A DNA stretch of 64,000 bases from Myxococcota bacterium (lineage in GTDB: Bacteria; Myxococcota_A; UBA796; JAFGLY01): NCBI GenBank assembly GCA_024276675.1, contig JAJRWT010000098.1, positions 1-64,000 on the forward strand. The letters run 5' to 3'. Shown piece after piece: positions 27,682 to 35,095 of this stretch. Each line of letters starts with the position of its first letter. Position 1 is the first letter of the stretch. The notes beneath the pieces are model-generated. The model was not told where the DNA came from. It was given only the letters and a program-made list of their open reading frames with translations, and searched no databases. Position numbers and translations under genes: made by a program.

Positions 27682-28026
27682 TCAGGAATGGGGCTCTTTA
27701 TTGAGGGAATCGCGAAGGTTCCGGCGACGTTCCTCCAGGTCTTCACCGCCTCCAGCCCGGCTGTTCGCAAAGAGGGCTGTTCTGCGACGGTTGTTTTCAA
27801 CGAAGTGCAAGGCGAACAAAATGGCGATCATATAGTTCAGGATGCGAAGGCCCGAGGAGATCCCCGGCAGACCACAGACAGACAAAAAAAGTACCGCAGC
27901 CAGGTTGAGGCCCTGGATGCTCCAGAACAGGGGCGCGGGGCAACCCCGTCCCAGCAACGTCAATACCAGGCGGTTGCCCGCCAGGAGAGCGATGGTGACC
28001 AGCAGGGAACCCGTTGCCAGGTCCAT
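27682..28026 (-). CDS. small membrane protein of unknown function
   Basis: This is a 114-aa protein with three hydrophobic segments (about 5-25, 35-52 and 60-80) and a basic, Arg/Glu-rich C-terminal tail. It starts two bases after the panC stop, so it is in the panC operon. A TTG two codons earlier overlaps the stop. No family is recognised. Confidence 0.5.
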   Translation of the reverse strand: MDLATGSLLVTIALLAGNRLVLTLLGRGCPAPLFWSIQGLNLAAVLFLSVCGLPGISSGLRILNYMIAILFALHFVENNRRRTALFANSRAGGGEDLEERRRNLRDSLNKEPHS

Positions 28027-28028
28027 GA

Positions 28029-28874
28029 TCAAGATACCTGTCCAATGGGAGTACTAGGGGGAAGCGATACGTTGTCTATGAGCCTGGTGCCATCCACCCA
28101 CGCGGCCACCATGGCCCTCGCCGGAGCAGCGAGCGACCCGATGGGTTGGAGGGTCCGTTCGTTGACGATTTCCAGGTAGTCCAGCTTGTCGACGTCCAGG
28201 ATCGACATGCCCAGGGATTTCAAGTGCTCCGGATCATCGGACTTGGCGTCCCGCATGGCAAATAGCGCCCTGGACAAGCTCAGCGCCCTGCTACGGGCGG
28301 AGTGGGAGAGATAACGGTTGCGGCTCGACATCGCCAGGCCGTCGGGTTCACGAACCAAGGGACCAGCGAGTATTTCCACGTTCATGGCCAAGTCCGCCAC
28401 CATTCTTCTGATCACCATGAGTTGTTGATAGTCCTTTTCGCCAAACACGGCCACATGAGGAGCCACCAGCCCCAGCAGACGGGCCACCACGGTTGTCACC
28501 CCCGGGAAATGGCCCGGCCTCGTGGCGCCGCAAAGGCCGCGGGTCAACCTTCCCACCTGGACGGTGGTTTCGAAACCGGGAGGATACAGGCGTGCAGGCA
28601 TGAAGAGCAGGTCGACTCCGTGTGCTCGGCACCTGGCCACGTCGCCCTCGGGATCTCTCGGGTACAGATCCAGATCTTCGCCGGGACCGAACTGCAGGGG
28701 ATTGACGAATATGGACACCACTAGCGAATCGCAGCGCTCGCGGGCGATATCCATCAGGCTGGTGTGGCCTCGGTGAAGGTAGCCCATGGTGGGAACGAAG
28801 CCTATTCGCGAGCCCCCAGAACGTCGCTGCTGGCTCCATCGGGACATGTCTGTCGGGTCGAAAATCTGCTTCAT
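28029..28874 (-). CDS. panC: pantothenate synthetase
   Basis: This is a 281-aa enzyme that ligates pantoate and beta-alanine using ATP. It has FVPTMGYLHRGH (27-38, the ATP-binding HxGH region), VSIFVNPLQFGPGEDLDLYPR, FEKD-like VFGEKDYQQL, REPDGLAMSSRNRYLS and a KLDYLEIV segment in the C-terminal domain. The family length matches. Another pathway gene, panB, lies upstream beyond repeat B. Confidence 0.95.
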   Translation of the reverse strand: MKQIFDPTDMSRWSQQRRSGGSRIGFVPTMGYLHRGHTSLMDIARERCDSLVVSIFVNPLQFGPGEDLDLYPRDPEGDVARCRAHGVDLLFMPARLYPPGFETTVQVGRLTRGLCGATRPGHFPGVTTVVARLLGLVAPHVAVFGEKDYQQLMVIRRMVADLAMNVEILAGPLVREPDGLAMSSRNRYLSHSARSRALSLSRALFAMRDAKSDDPEHLKSLGMSILDVDKLDYLEIVNERTLQPIGSLAAPARAMVAAWVDGTRLIDNVSLPPSTPIGQVS

Positions 28875-29035
28875 TGGTGGTCTTTCCGTTGCTGTACATT
28901 GGGCGTTTCACAAGGTGTCACGGGAAGTGGCGACGACGCCGTCCGGGAGCCGGGACAGAGCGCAGGGCCATGATCCCCACGCCTTTTCCTGCTGGAAGAT
29001 GGGCCGGAAGTGTGTATTCAGGTATCGGCTCTGCG
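28875..29035. other. panC upstream region
   Basis: This stretch of about 160 bp lies between the panC start and repeat B. No supported gene or clear promoter is visible. Together with repeat B it separates panC from panB, so the two may be transcribed separately. Confidence 0.4.
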
Positions 29036-29328
29036 AGCCGTCGGGAAAAAAGAGGCTGCCTGAAACAGCCGGCTCGGGCCCCGGCGATGAGCGCCTGGCG
29101 CGTAGCGACCGCAACGGATGCCGGGCTCTGCTGGATATCTGGCGTTGAAGGCGTATTGGAATACGTCGAAGCTCCTCCCCCCCAGGGGTGAGGCTGGGAG
29201 GGGGGAAAGCTCCTCCCCGCCAAGGGGTGAGGCTGGGAGGGGGGGAAGACGCTGCGCGATGTCCAGCAGGGCCCGGCGCAGTAACGACTGGCGTTCCGCA
29301 TCGGGCCCGAGCTTGCCCGACGGCTCCT
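29036..29328. repeat. large palindromic repeat element B with insertion
   Basis: Ends AGCCGTCGGG (29036-29045) and CCCGACGGCT (29316-29325) are inverted. Inside lie further matched blocks: GGCTCGGGCC on the left with GGCCCGAGC on the right, and GGGCTCTGCTGGATATC with GATGTCCAGCAGGGCCC. It is homologous along its length to element C (62293-62499), in the opposite orientation. Near the apex it carries an extra block (29168-29245), two copies of a GC-rich unit, that C lacks. The right boundary touches the panB stop codon. Confidence 0.85.
29168..29245. repeat. two tandem C/G-rich units inserted in repeat B
   Basis: Two near-identical units of about 38-40 bp each read GCTCCTCCCC, a short core, AGGGGTGAGGCTGGGAGGGGGG. 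Each unit is itself a C-rich/G-rich hairpin. The G-runs (GGGG, GGG, GGGGGG) could form a G-quadruplex on the plus strand. Repeat C has no counterpart. Confidence 0.75.
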
Positions 29329-30163
29329 AGTACACCCTTGCGAGGCGAGGAGCCGGGTGTTTTCTGACAAAGCTATGTTCCACTCCAGGAAAAGTTCCTT
29401 CCCGCACATCTTGGATGTAGGCCTTCACGGCATCGGCCACGGGAGCCTCCAGTTCGGCGAACCTCTTGACGAACCGGGGTTTGAAGCTTGAATCCAGGCC
29501 CAGCAGATCGTTGCACACCAGCACCTGCCCGTCACAGCCCACGCCGGCGCCGATGCCGATTGTGGGGATGGCGAGTTCCTCGGTGATGCGGGATGCCAGG
29601 TCCGCCGGGACCATTTCAAGGACCAGGCAGAATGCACCGGCTTCTTCCACTGCAAGGGAGTCTTGGATGAGACGCTTTGCGGCTTCTGCTCCCCGGCCTT
29701 GAAGCCTGTAGCCACCGAGGGCGTGCAGCGACTGAGGGGTGAGGCCCACATGACCAACCACCGGTATACCCGCCTGGACAATGGCTCGAATGGCAGCAGC
29801 GCTACGCTCTCCGCCTTCCAGCTTGACTGATTGCGCGTGGCCTTCCTTGATGATGCGGCCAGCGTTTTCCAGGGCCTGCGCGGGTGAGATCTGAAAGCTC
29901 ATGAAAGGCAGGTCCACGGTCAAGTGAGCTTTTGTGAGTCCGCGGCTCACGCACCTGGAGTGGTAGATCATGTCTTCCAGGGTGACGGAGAGGGTGTCTT
30001 CCGCGCCCTGGACGACCATTCCCAGGCTGTCGCCCACCAGTACCATGTCCACGCCGGCCATATCCACGAGGCGCGCCATCGTGTAGTCGTAGGCAGTGAT
30101 CATCGCGATTTTGTGGTTTTCGGCCTTCATTCGTTGAAGGTCCGGTACCGTTTTTCTGGGCAT
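29327..30163 (-). CDS. panB: 3-methyl-2-oxobutanoate hydroxymethyltransferase
   Basis: This is a 278-aa enzyme making ketopantoate, the first committed step to pantothenate. It has KIAMITAYDYTMARLVD, VLVGDSLGMVVQG, SVKLEGGE, VGHVGLTPQS, EMVPADLA and PTIGIGAGVGCDGQVLV, all landmarks of PanB. The Met at 30163 has GGAG seven bases upstream and fits the family length. The longer frame to 30253 is not needed. The stop codon TAG is formed at the junction with repeat B. Confidence 0.95.
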   Translation of the reverse strand: MPRKTVPDLQRMKAENHKIAMITAYDYTMARLVDMAGVDMVLVGDSLGMVVQGAEDTLSVTLEDMIYHSRCVSRGLTKAHLTVDLPFMSFQISPAQALENAGRIIKEGHAQSVKLEGGERSAAAIRAIVQAGIPVVGHVGLTPQSLHALGGYRLQGRGAEAAKRLIQDSLAVEEAGAFCLVLEMVPADLASRITEELAIPTIGIGAGVGCDGQVLVCNDLLGLDSSFKPRFVKRFAELEAPVADAVKAYIQDVREGTFPGVEHSFVRKHPAPRLARVY

Positions 30164-30551
30164 TTCGTGCTCCCGTTGGAATCCCCGAACGTGCTCCTCC
30201 CGGCTGCGCCAGCAGTCCAGGGGAAAGGGGATTGGTTTGTCGGCGAGCGGCACGGGGAAATCCCACGCCAGCCATCACCGAACCGTATCTAACCCGAAGC
30301 TGGCCTCCGCAGTAGCTTCGGTCACTTTTTTTCTCCGACATTTGCTGGGCCTTCCCAAGCCGGCGCCTGTGAGCAAGCAGTGCTCATATTCTGCTTGACG
30401 TCGGATGGCGTCGATATTCGACGCTCTTTTCGACACCGTACCATGGGTAGGACGGCGAAATGCCGCTTTGTATCGTCCAGGCCTGCCCCGCAGCGCCTGG
30501 CGCGTTCCTTGAATGGACTTCTGCCGCATCTCAACACAAAGGAGAAAGAAA
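30164..30551. other. 388-bp divergent region between panB and ssb
   Basis: No supported gene is present. The region should contain promoters for both flanking genes. A TTGAC at about 30395 lacks a well-spaced -10. It holds a terminator-like hairpin (30294-30332) pointing towards ssb. Confidence 0.5.
30294..30332 (+). terminator. intrinsic terminator-like hairpin in the ssb leader
   Basis: CCGAAGCT (30294-30301), a 12-nt loop, then AGCTTCGG (30314-30321) form a perfect 8-bp stem. TCAC and seven T residues (30326-30332) follow. It reads on the plus strand about 220 bp upstream of ssb with no plus-strand gene before it. It is therefore either an attenuator in a long ssb leader or a block to transcripts arising within the gap. 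Confidence 0.65.
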
Positions 30552-31046
30552 ATGAGAAGCGTGAACAAAGTGATCCTTCTTGGGCGCCTGGGTGCAAAAC
30601 CGGAGCTACGCACCACGTCGGGCGGGAAAAGCTGGTGCAAGGTCAGCCTGGCCACCAGCCGGCCCCACAAGAAGAACGACGTCTGGATCGAGGAAACCGA
30701 CTGGCACAACCTGGTCCTGTGGAACAAGGAAGCCGAAAACTTCTGCCACTACATGGAAAAGGGCTCGCCCTGCTGCGTGGAGGGTCGGCTTTCCTGCTCC
30801 AGCTACGACGACAGCAATGGCATCCGGCGCCGCTCCGTGGACGTGATCGTGGAGCGTGCCATTTTTCTGCCCAACGGAGACAGGACGGGTGCCAGGCCCG
30901 CCCATAGGGAACAGCGACCCCCTTCTTCCGCCAACGGGGAGCAAAGGTACCTGGGGCCCGACTCGCAGGAAGCACGTGCAGCACTGATAAACCCCGGTCA
31001 GTACGAAGATGGGAGTGGTACCGTTCCAGGTCACGTCGATCTGTGA
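30552..31046 (+). CDS. ssb: single-stranded DNA-binding protein
   Basis: This is a 164-aa protein with an OB-fold of about 110 residues: SVNKVILLGRLGAKPELR, DWHNLVLW, YMEKGSPCCVEGRLS and VDVIVERAIFLP. AAAGGAGA lies upstream of the ATG. The short C-terminal part is polar and ends GHVDL. The conserved acidic tip (DDDIPF-like) that recruits partner proteins is missing. It may be a secondary SSB, with another copy elsewhere serving replication. Confidence 0.88.
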   Translation: MRSVNKVILLGRLGAKPELRTTSGGKSWCKVSLATSRPHKKNDVWIEETDWHNLVLWNKEAENFCHYMEKGSPCCVEGRLSCSSYDDSNGIRRRSVDVIVERAIFLPNGDRTGARPAHREQRPPSSANGEQRYLGPDSQEARAALINPGQYEDGSGTVPGHVDL

Positions 31047-31060
31047 AGCGCTCCCTGCGA

Positions 31061-31108
31061 TGAACGCGTTTCAAAATGAACGTCGTTCACAATGAACGCT
31101 GTTCACGG
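31061..31108. repeat. three 16-bp tandem repeats, each a short palindrome
   Basis: Copies start at 31061, 31077 and 31093, exactly 16 bp apart. Each contains TGAAC-N3-(G/T)TTCA: TGAACGCGTTTCA, TGAACGTCGTTCA and TGAACGCTGTTCA. The second and third are perfect dyads. The array has the geometry of iterons or a multi-site operator, although it lies just after the ssb stop. The half-site GAAC/GTTC recalls Gram-positive-type LexA boxes but with three rather than four central bases. Confidence 0.8.
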
Positions 31109-31112
31109 TGAT

Positions 31113-31157
31113 GCGAGAAACGATGCGCACCAGGGTCCTGGTGCGCTGTTTCGTCGC
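31113..31157. terminator. strong hairpin between converging ssb and membrane-protein genes
   Basis: GCGCACCAGG (31125-31134), two bases, then CCTGGTGCGC (31137-31146) form a perfect 10-bp stem. Weaker flanking pairing (GCGA/TCGC, AAAC/GTTT) extends it. There is no long T-tract on either strand. It sits between convergent genes and is probably a bidirectional terminator or RNA-stability element. Confidence 0.5.
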
Positions 31158-31209
31158 GTAAAGGCTTCCAACAGCCACCTTCGGCCCGGGAGCACGGAAA
31201 CTCGCTGCT

Positions 31210-31701
31210 TCAAGCTGCCCTTGGTGCCTTTTCGTGACGACGCCGGCGCCAGACCATCCATGTGAGCAAGACCAGGGGAGGAGCCAGCCAGACAGTTGAC
31301 TCCGTTCCCAGCAAACCCAACTCCATGGGCTTGTCGTAGAATGGAAAGAAGACGAAATACCCCAGGCCCTGGTGGGATTGCAGGAGGTCCAGGACCAGGT
31401 GCAGTAAGGCTCCCGCCAACAAGTTCAGAAAAGCGCGTTTGCGGCGGGATTCGGCATACAAGAACGAGAACGCCATGCTCCAGAGGACCATGCCTGTGGG
31501 CAGGTGGGTGGGAGCCCAGATGTAGATCAACATCTCGGGGACGGGAAACAGGTGGGTGTCCACCAGCAACAAAAGCTCCACCGGAGCCCTGGAGAGCAGA
31601 TCCGGCAGCACCGAACCCGCCACGAAAGCCGCAACCAGGTCGCCCCTGGTGGCGGCCTTTACCAGAAATCCCGTGCAGGCGTGGGTCACCAGGTCAGGCA
31701 C
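31210..31701 (-). CDS. YdjM-like membrane-bound putative metal-dependent hydrolase
   Basis: This is a 163-aa protein with four or five hydrophobic segments. THACTGFLV, AFVAGSVLPDLLS and LLHLVLDLLQSH carry His and Asp residues at membrane edges, the pattern of the YdjM/DUF457 (PF04307) family. The GTG at 31701 overlaps the upstream gene's stop (GTGCCTGA) and gives the best start. The biochemical role of the family is poorly known. Confidence 0.55.
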   Translation of the reverse strand: MPDLVTHACTGFLVKAATRGDLVAAFVAGSVLPDLLSRAPVELLLLVDTHLFPVPEMLIYIWAPTHLPTGMVLWSMAFSFLYAESRRKRAFLNLLAGALLHLVLDLLQSHQGLGYFVFFPFYDKPMELGLLGTESTVWLAPPLVLLTWMVWRRRRHEKAPRAA

Positions 31702-32140
31702 CGGTTCCGTCCTTCCAGAACGAGGGCCTTCTTTTCGACATCCACGGGTAGACGGCAAGAAACACCATGGTCACGGCACCCAGGCCGATCTTGAGCGGCC
31801 TGAGGGGATGTGCACGACGGGTATCCTCCACGATCACTCCCTGGAGCGCATCGAAATGGCCCGTGACCGAGAGAACATCGCCCACCTCCAGGCCACTGGT
31901 CCCACCCTGTATGGGAGCCAGTCGGTGTACCTTGTACAGGACGTAACCATGGCTCCCGATTGCGCGGACGGTCCACAGAGAAAGGTTGACCTGGAAGCCG
32001 TCGTAGGCGAGGGGATCCTCCACGCAGCGGTTGAAGGCTACCGCCACCTGGCTGGCAGTGGCGCCGTAGTGCAGACCCAGCCCCAGGAGAGCCAGGACCA
32101 GCAAGAGCAACTTGATTCTCTTCCGTCTATCCGAAAGCAT
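31694..32140 (-). CDS. small membrane protein with a beta-rich domain
   Basis: This is a 148-aa protein. A basic start leads into one transmembrane segment (about 9-27), then a beta-rich region of about 80 residues that looks OB-like (VGDVLSVTGHFDALQGVIVEDT), then a second transmembrane segment and a basic tail. The Met at 32140 is preferred to 32182. It overlaps the next gene and is surely co-translated with it. No family is recognised with confidence. Confidence 0.5.
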   Translation of the reverse strand: MLSDRRKRIKLLLLVLALLGLGLHYGATASQVAVAFNRCVEDPLAYDGFQVNLSLWTVRAIGSHGYVLYKVHRLAPIQGGTSGLEVGDVLSVTGHFDALQGVIVEDTRRAHPLRPLKIGLGAVTMVFLAVYPWMSKRRPSFWKDGTGA

Positions 32141-32204
32141 GTGCTTCTCCGCCGGGGGCGATGTGCTCCCCCCCGATAACATTCCCGGGTGTTAGTACCT
32201 CGGC

Positions 32205-33287
32205 ATGGAAAAAACAGTGACAGCCACACCCCAGTTGAAGATAGCCACGCTTCTCGTGGACCCGCCCATCATCCTGGCACCCATGGAAGGTCTCACCGAC
32301 CTTCACTTCAGGCGTCTGCTGCGAAGAATCGGGGGAACAGGCCTCACAACGACCGAGTTCGTGTCCAGTGAGGGCCTGGTGCGCAACATTCCAAGAGTGC
32401 TCGAAATGGCCGAGTTCGACCAGGACGAAGTACCTGTGGCCGTGCAGATATACGGGCGCAACCCCTCCGTCATGGCAGAGGCCGCCAGGATGGTTGAAGG
32501 CATGGGCGCCCACGTCGTGGATATCAACATGGGCTGTCCTTCACGAAAAGTCTGCGCCCATTCCGGTGGCGCCGCGCTCATGGCGGAGCCAGCCCTCGCG
32601 GGCCGGATCGTGGGCGAGGTACGTTCCGCCACATCCATTCCGCTCACGGTCAAGATGCGAGCAGGACAGGACCGTGACCATGTGAACGCGCCGGAGCTAG
32701 CCTGGATCTGCCAGGAGCAGGGTGTGGATGCGGTGACCGTCCATTGGCGTACCCGCCAGGAAGCATTCAAGGGCGGCTGGAACGTGGATGTCATCGCCCA
32801 AGTCCGCGAACGTCTCTCCATACCCGTGGTCGCCAATGGCGACATCACCGACACAACATCGGCAGGGCGGATGCTTCGGGAAACCGCCTGCCACGGCCTG
32901 ATGGTGGGGCGAGGAGCGCTGCGTGATCCCTGGCTGCCCCTGCTGCTGGCTAGATGGATGCGCGGTGAACCGGCTCCAAGGGTCACGATGGCCCGGCGGC
33001 GGGCTTTTCTCCAGGACTACATCGACGGCGTAAGGAATCGTTTCCGCACTGAAAGAGCTGCCCTGGGGAGGACCAAGAAGCTATGCACCTACTTCACCAG
33101 AGCTCTACCTCGTGGGGCATGCCTCCGACGGAACCTTCTACGCTCACAGTCCTTCTCCGAGTTTTTCGGGCACCTGGACGCCTACTTCTCGGCTTTCGAA
33201 ACCGACGCCGGCGAAACCTGTCGACAGGACCGGGTCCCAGGGCCCGTCACTTCCTTTCCCAACCTTCAACAAGGAACCTCCAGTTGA
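32205..33287 (+). CDS. dus: tRNA-dihydrouridine synthase
   Basis: This is a 360-aa FMN enzyme reducing uridine in tRNA D-loops. It has ILAPMEGLTDLHFRRL, VDINMGCPSRKVCAHSGGAALM with the catalytic Cys, VKMRAG, VHWRTRQEAFKG, VANGDI and VGRGALRDPW. The last 50 residues resemble the small helical RNA-binding domain (LCTYFTR). The DusA/B/C type cannot be fixed by eye, but the motifs favour the DusB-like group. Its TGA overlaps the next ATG (TGATG). Confidence 0.9.
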   Translation: MEKTVTATPQLKIATLLVDPPIILAPMEGLTDLHFRRLLRRIGGTGLTTTEFVSSEGLVRNIPRVLEMAEFDQDEVPVAVQIYGRNPSVMAEAARMVEGMGAHVVDINMGCPSRKVCAHSGGAALMAEPALAGRIVGEVRSATSIPLTVKMRAGQDRDHVNAPELAWICQEQGVDAVTVHWRTRQEAFKGGWNVDVIAQVRERLSIPVVANGDITDTTSAGRMLRETACHGLMVGRGALRDPWLPLLLARWMRGEPAPRVTMARRRAFLQDYIDGVRNRFRTERAALGRTKKLCTYFTRALPRGACLRRNLLRSQSFSEFFGHLDAYFSAFETDAGETCRQDRVPGPVTSFPNLQQGTSS

Positions 33288-34426
33288 TGGATGCCAGCTT
33301 CGGGTCGGCCTTCCGCCCTTTCAAGAGATCGATTGTCGTTTCGATTTTTACGCTGCTTGCTTGCCTCCTCTTCCCTGCCGGACAGGCCTGGTCCACGGCG
33401 GCGACGCCGGTCCCCGATGATCTCGACCGGGCGTCTGCCCGGGCAATCGCCCGGATGCCCAGCGACACCCCCCCGGACAGGCTGGTGCAACTCATGGAAG
33501 CGTTGGACCTTGAAAAGGGAGCGCTGTTCCTGCTGGCGGGAACCGACCCCATGTTGGTGGAACAGGTTCTCGATCCCAACAGCCACATGGTGGCCCTCTA
33601 CGTCTCTGGGCTTCCCGCCACGGAGCTGGCTGAACTGCGCATGGGTCGGAGCGTAGTGCGCCCCATCCAGATCTGGAGCAGATCAGAACGTGATCAGTTG
33701 GTGGAGATGGCCCGCACCCTGGGTCTACCCGGCTGCAAAAAACTTCGTTCGATTCGCATAGCGCGTGTTCCAGGGCGCTCCATGAGGATCGAGATCATTG
33801 GGCGGAAGGGTTCGGTCGAGATGGAGTTGGCCGCGGCGCCGACTCCGGAACAAGAGGAACGGGCCAGGATGAAGCTCACTGCGTTCTTCGGTGCCATGCC
33901 CCCGCGGGTGACCAGCGGGCCCGGCTCGCGACTACCCCTTGCCGACAACTCCTTCGAAGACCGACAGGGCCTGGGAACCGCGTGGAAACTGGAAAAATCC
34001 GTCGAGCTGGGCTCGGAGATCCCTCGTTCCGAGGTGGGTCTCGAGTGGCAGGATGTGCTGGACGGCAGCCGCTGCTTGCGCTTCCACGCCGACTCCGACA
34101 CCAGGAGCTGGTACCAGGTGTTCCAGCGCCTGCCGGTGACAGGCGATACCCCGCTGGTGCTTAGCGCTCATTTCAAGGCCCACCACGTAACGCTGGAACG
34201 TGATCAGAAAAGGCGCTTCTACATGGCCATGGACTTCGAAGACCACTCCGGAAGGCTCCTGGGGGAACCCCATATAGTCAACATCACCGAAAACGACTTC
34301 GGCTGGCGGCAGGTCACTCTGCATGCCCGCGCCCCCGCAGATGCCTCGTACGTCAAGGTCTACCTGGTATTTACCATGTCTGGCACGGTCTGGGTGGACG
34401 GAATGACCCTGGAAGAGGGATACTGA
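33287..34426 (+). CDS. secreted protein with C-terminal carbohydrate-binding-like domain
   Basis: This is a 379-aa protein with a signal peptide (about 13-36, ending QAWS) and a helical middle region (50-220) with no recognised family. A C-terminal beta-sandwich of about 150 residues ends in TVWVDGMTLEEGY, typical of CBM4/9- or galactose-binding-like domains. The start overlaps the dus stop. It precedes the sigma-factor cassette by about 100 bp on the same strand. Confidence 0.55.
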   Translation: MDASFGSAFRPFKRSIVVSIFTLLACLLFPAGQAWSTAATPVPDDLDRASARAIARMPSDTPPDRLVQLMEALDLEKGALFLLAGTDPMLVEQVLDPNSHMVALYVSGLPATELAELRMGRSVVRPIQIWSRSERDQLVEMARTLGLPGCKKLRSIRIARVPGRSMRIEIIGRKGSVEMELAAAPTPEQEERARMKLTAFFGAMPPRVTSGPGSRLPLADNSFEDRQGLGTAWKLEKSVELGSEIPRSEVGLEWQDVLDGSRCLRFHADSDTRSWYQVFQRLPVTGDTPLVLSAHFKAHHVTLERDQKRRFYMAMDFEDHSGRLLGEPHIVNITENDFGWRQVTLHARAPADASYVKVYLVFTMSGTVWVDGMTLEEGY

Positions 34427-34522
34427 AACACAGCCGGCTCGCTTTCGGTTTTCGTTTTCGTTTCAATTCCGCGCTTGTCGTGGGTCAAACGAGTGGCCGA
34501 AGAATCCACCGGTGGAGGCGTC

Positions 34523-35095
34523 GTGCCAATCTCTGATGCAGATCTGCAGCAACTCTATGACCGATATGCCCACGTGGTCTACCGGAGGGCACTGGGCATC
34601 CTGGGCAACGAAGAAGAAGCCGCCGACGCCGTGCAGGAAACATTCGCCCGCGTGATCGTACACTACGATGGTTTCAGGAAGGAATCCTCTCCTCTCACCT
34701 GGATGTACCGCATCAGCACGAACTACTGCCTCAACCGTATGAGAAACAGGTCCACCAGGGCCCACAAGAGACTCCGCCACAAGGAGGCAATCGTGGGAGA
34801 CGGCTTTTCCAGGGGGGGCGCCGAACACTGGGAAGCCGAGGAGACCATCCGGCGGCTCCTGGAAGACACCGACGAAGAAACCCGACGAATGGTGATCCAC
34901 CTGTTCTTCGACGAGATGACCAGGCAAGAAACCGCCAGGATGCTGGGTATCAGCGTACCCACTCTGAGAAAACGCCTGAGGATCTTTCTCTCCTCCGCAC
35001 GAAAGTCCATGCTGGCCAGCTCTGCTGCCGGCACCCGCACACTGCTAGCTGTGATGATTGCCTGTTATTTCATGGGAATACGATGGATATTCTAA
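34523..35095 (+). CDS. ECF-type RNA polymerase sigma factor with hydrophobic C-terminus
   Basis: This is a 190-aa protein. Sigma region 2 (about 5-75) has LYDRYAHVVYRRALGIL, EAADAVQETFARV and PLTWMYRISTNYCLNRMR. Region 4 (about 110-160) has EMTRQETARMLGISVPTLRKRLRIFLSSARKSM. The GTG at 34523 has GGTGGAGG upstream, and the longer frame begins with a TTG at 34475. The final 20 residues (TRTLLAVMIACYFMGIRWIF) are hydrophobic, unusual for a sigma factor and possibly a membrane anchor. The stop overlaps the next gene's start by 13 bases. Confidence 0.88.
   Translation: MPISDADLQQLYDRYAHVVYRRALGILGNEEEAADAVQETFARVIVHYDGFRKESSPLTWMYRISTNYCLNRMRNRSTRAHKRLRHKEAIVGDGFSRGGAEHWEAEETIRRLLEDTDEETRRMVIHLFFDEMTRQETARMLGISVPTLRKRLRIFLSSARKSMLASSAAGTRTLLAVMIACYFMGIRWIF

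Noticed and set aside
28918..29409. Long minus-strand open frame across repeat B
   Set aside because: It runs through a palindromic repeat and the panB 3' end, has repeat-driven composition and no family resemblance. It is a by-product of GC-rich palindromic DNA.
30394..30420. TTGAC followed by TATTC as a promoter for ssb
   Set aside because: The spacing is about 14 bases, well short of the usual 16-18, and the -10 is poor.
31061..31108. CRISPR array
   Set aside because: The units are 16 bp with no unique spacers, and no cas genes are present. It is an iteron-like array.
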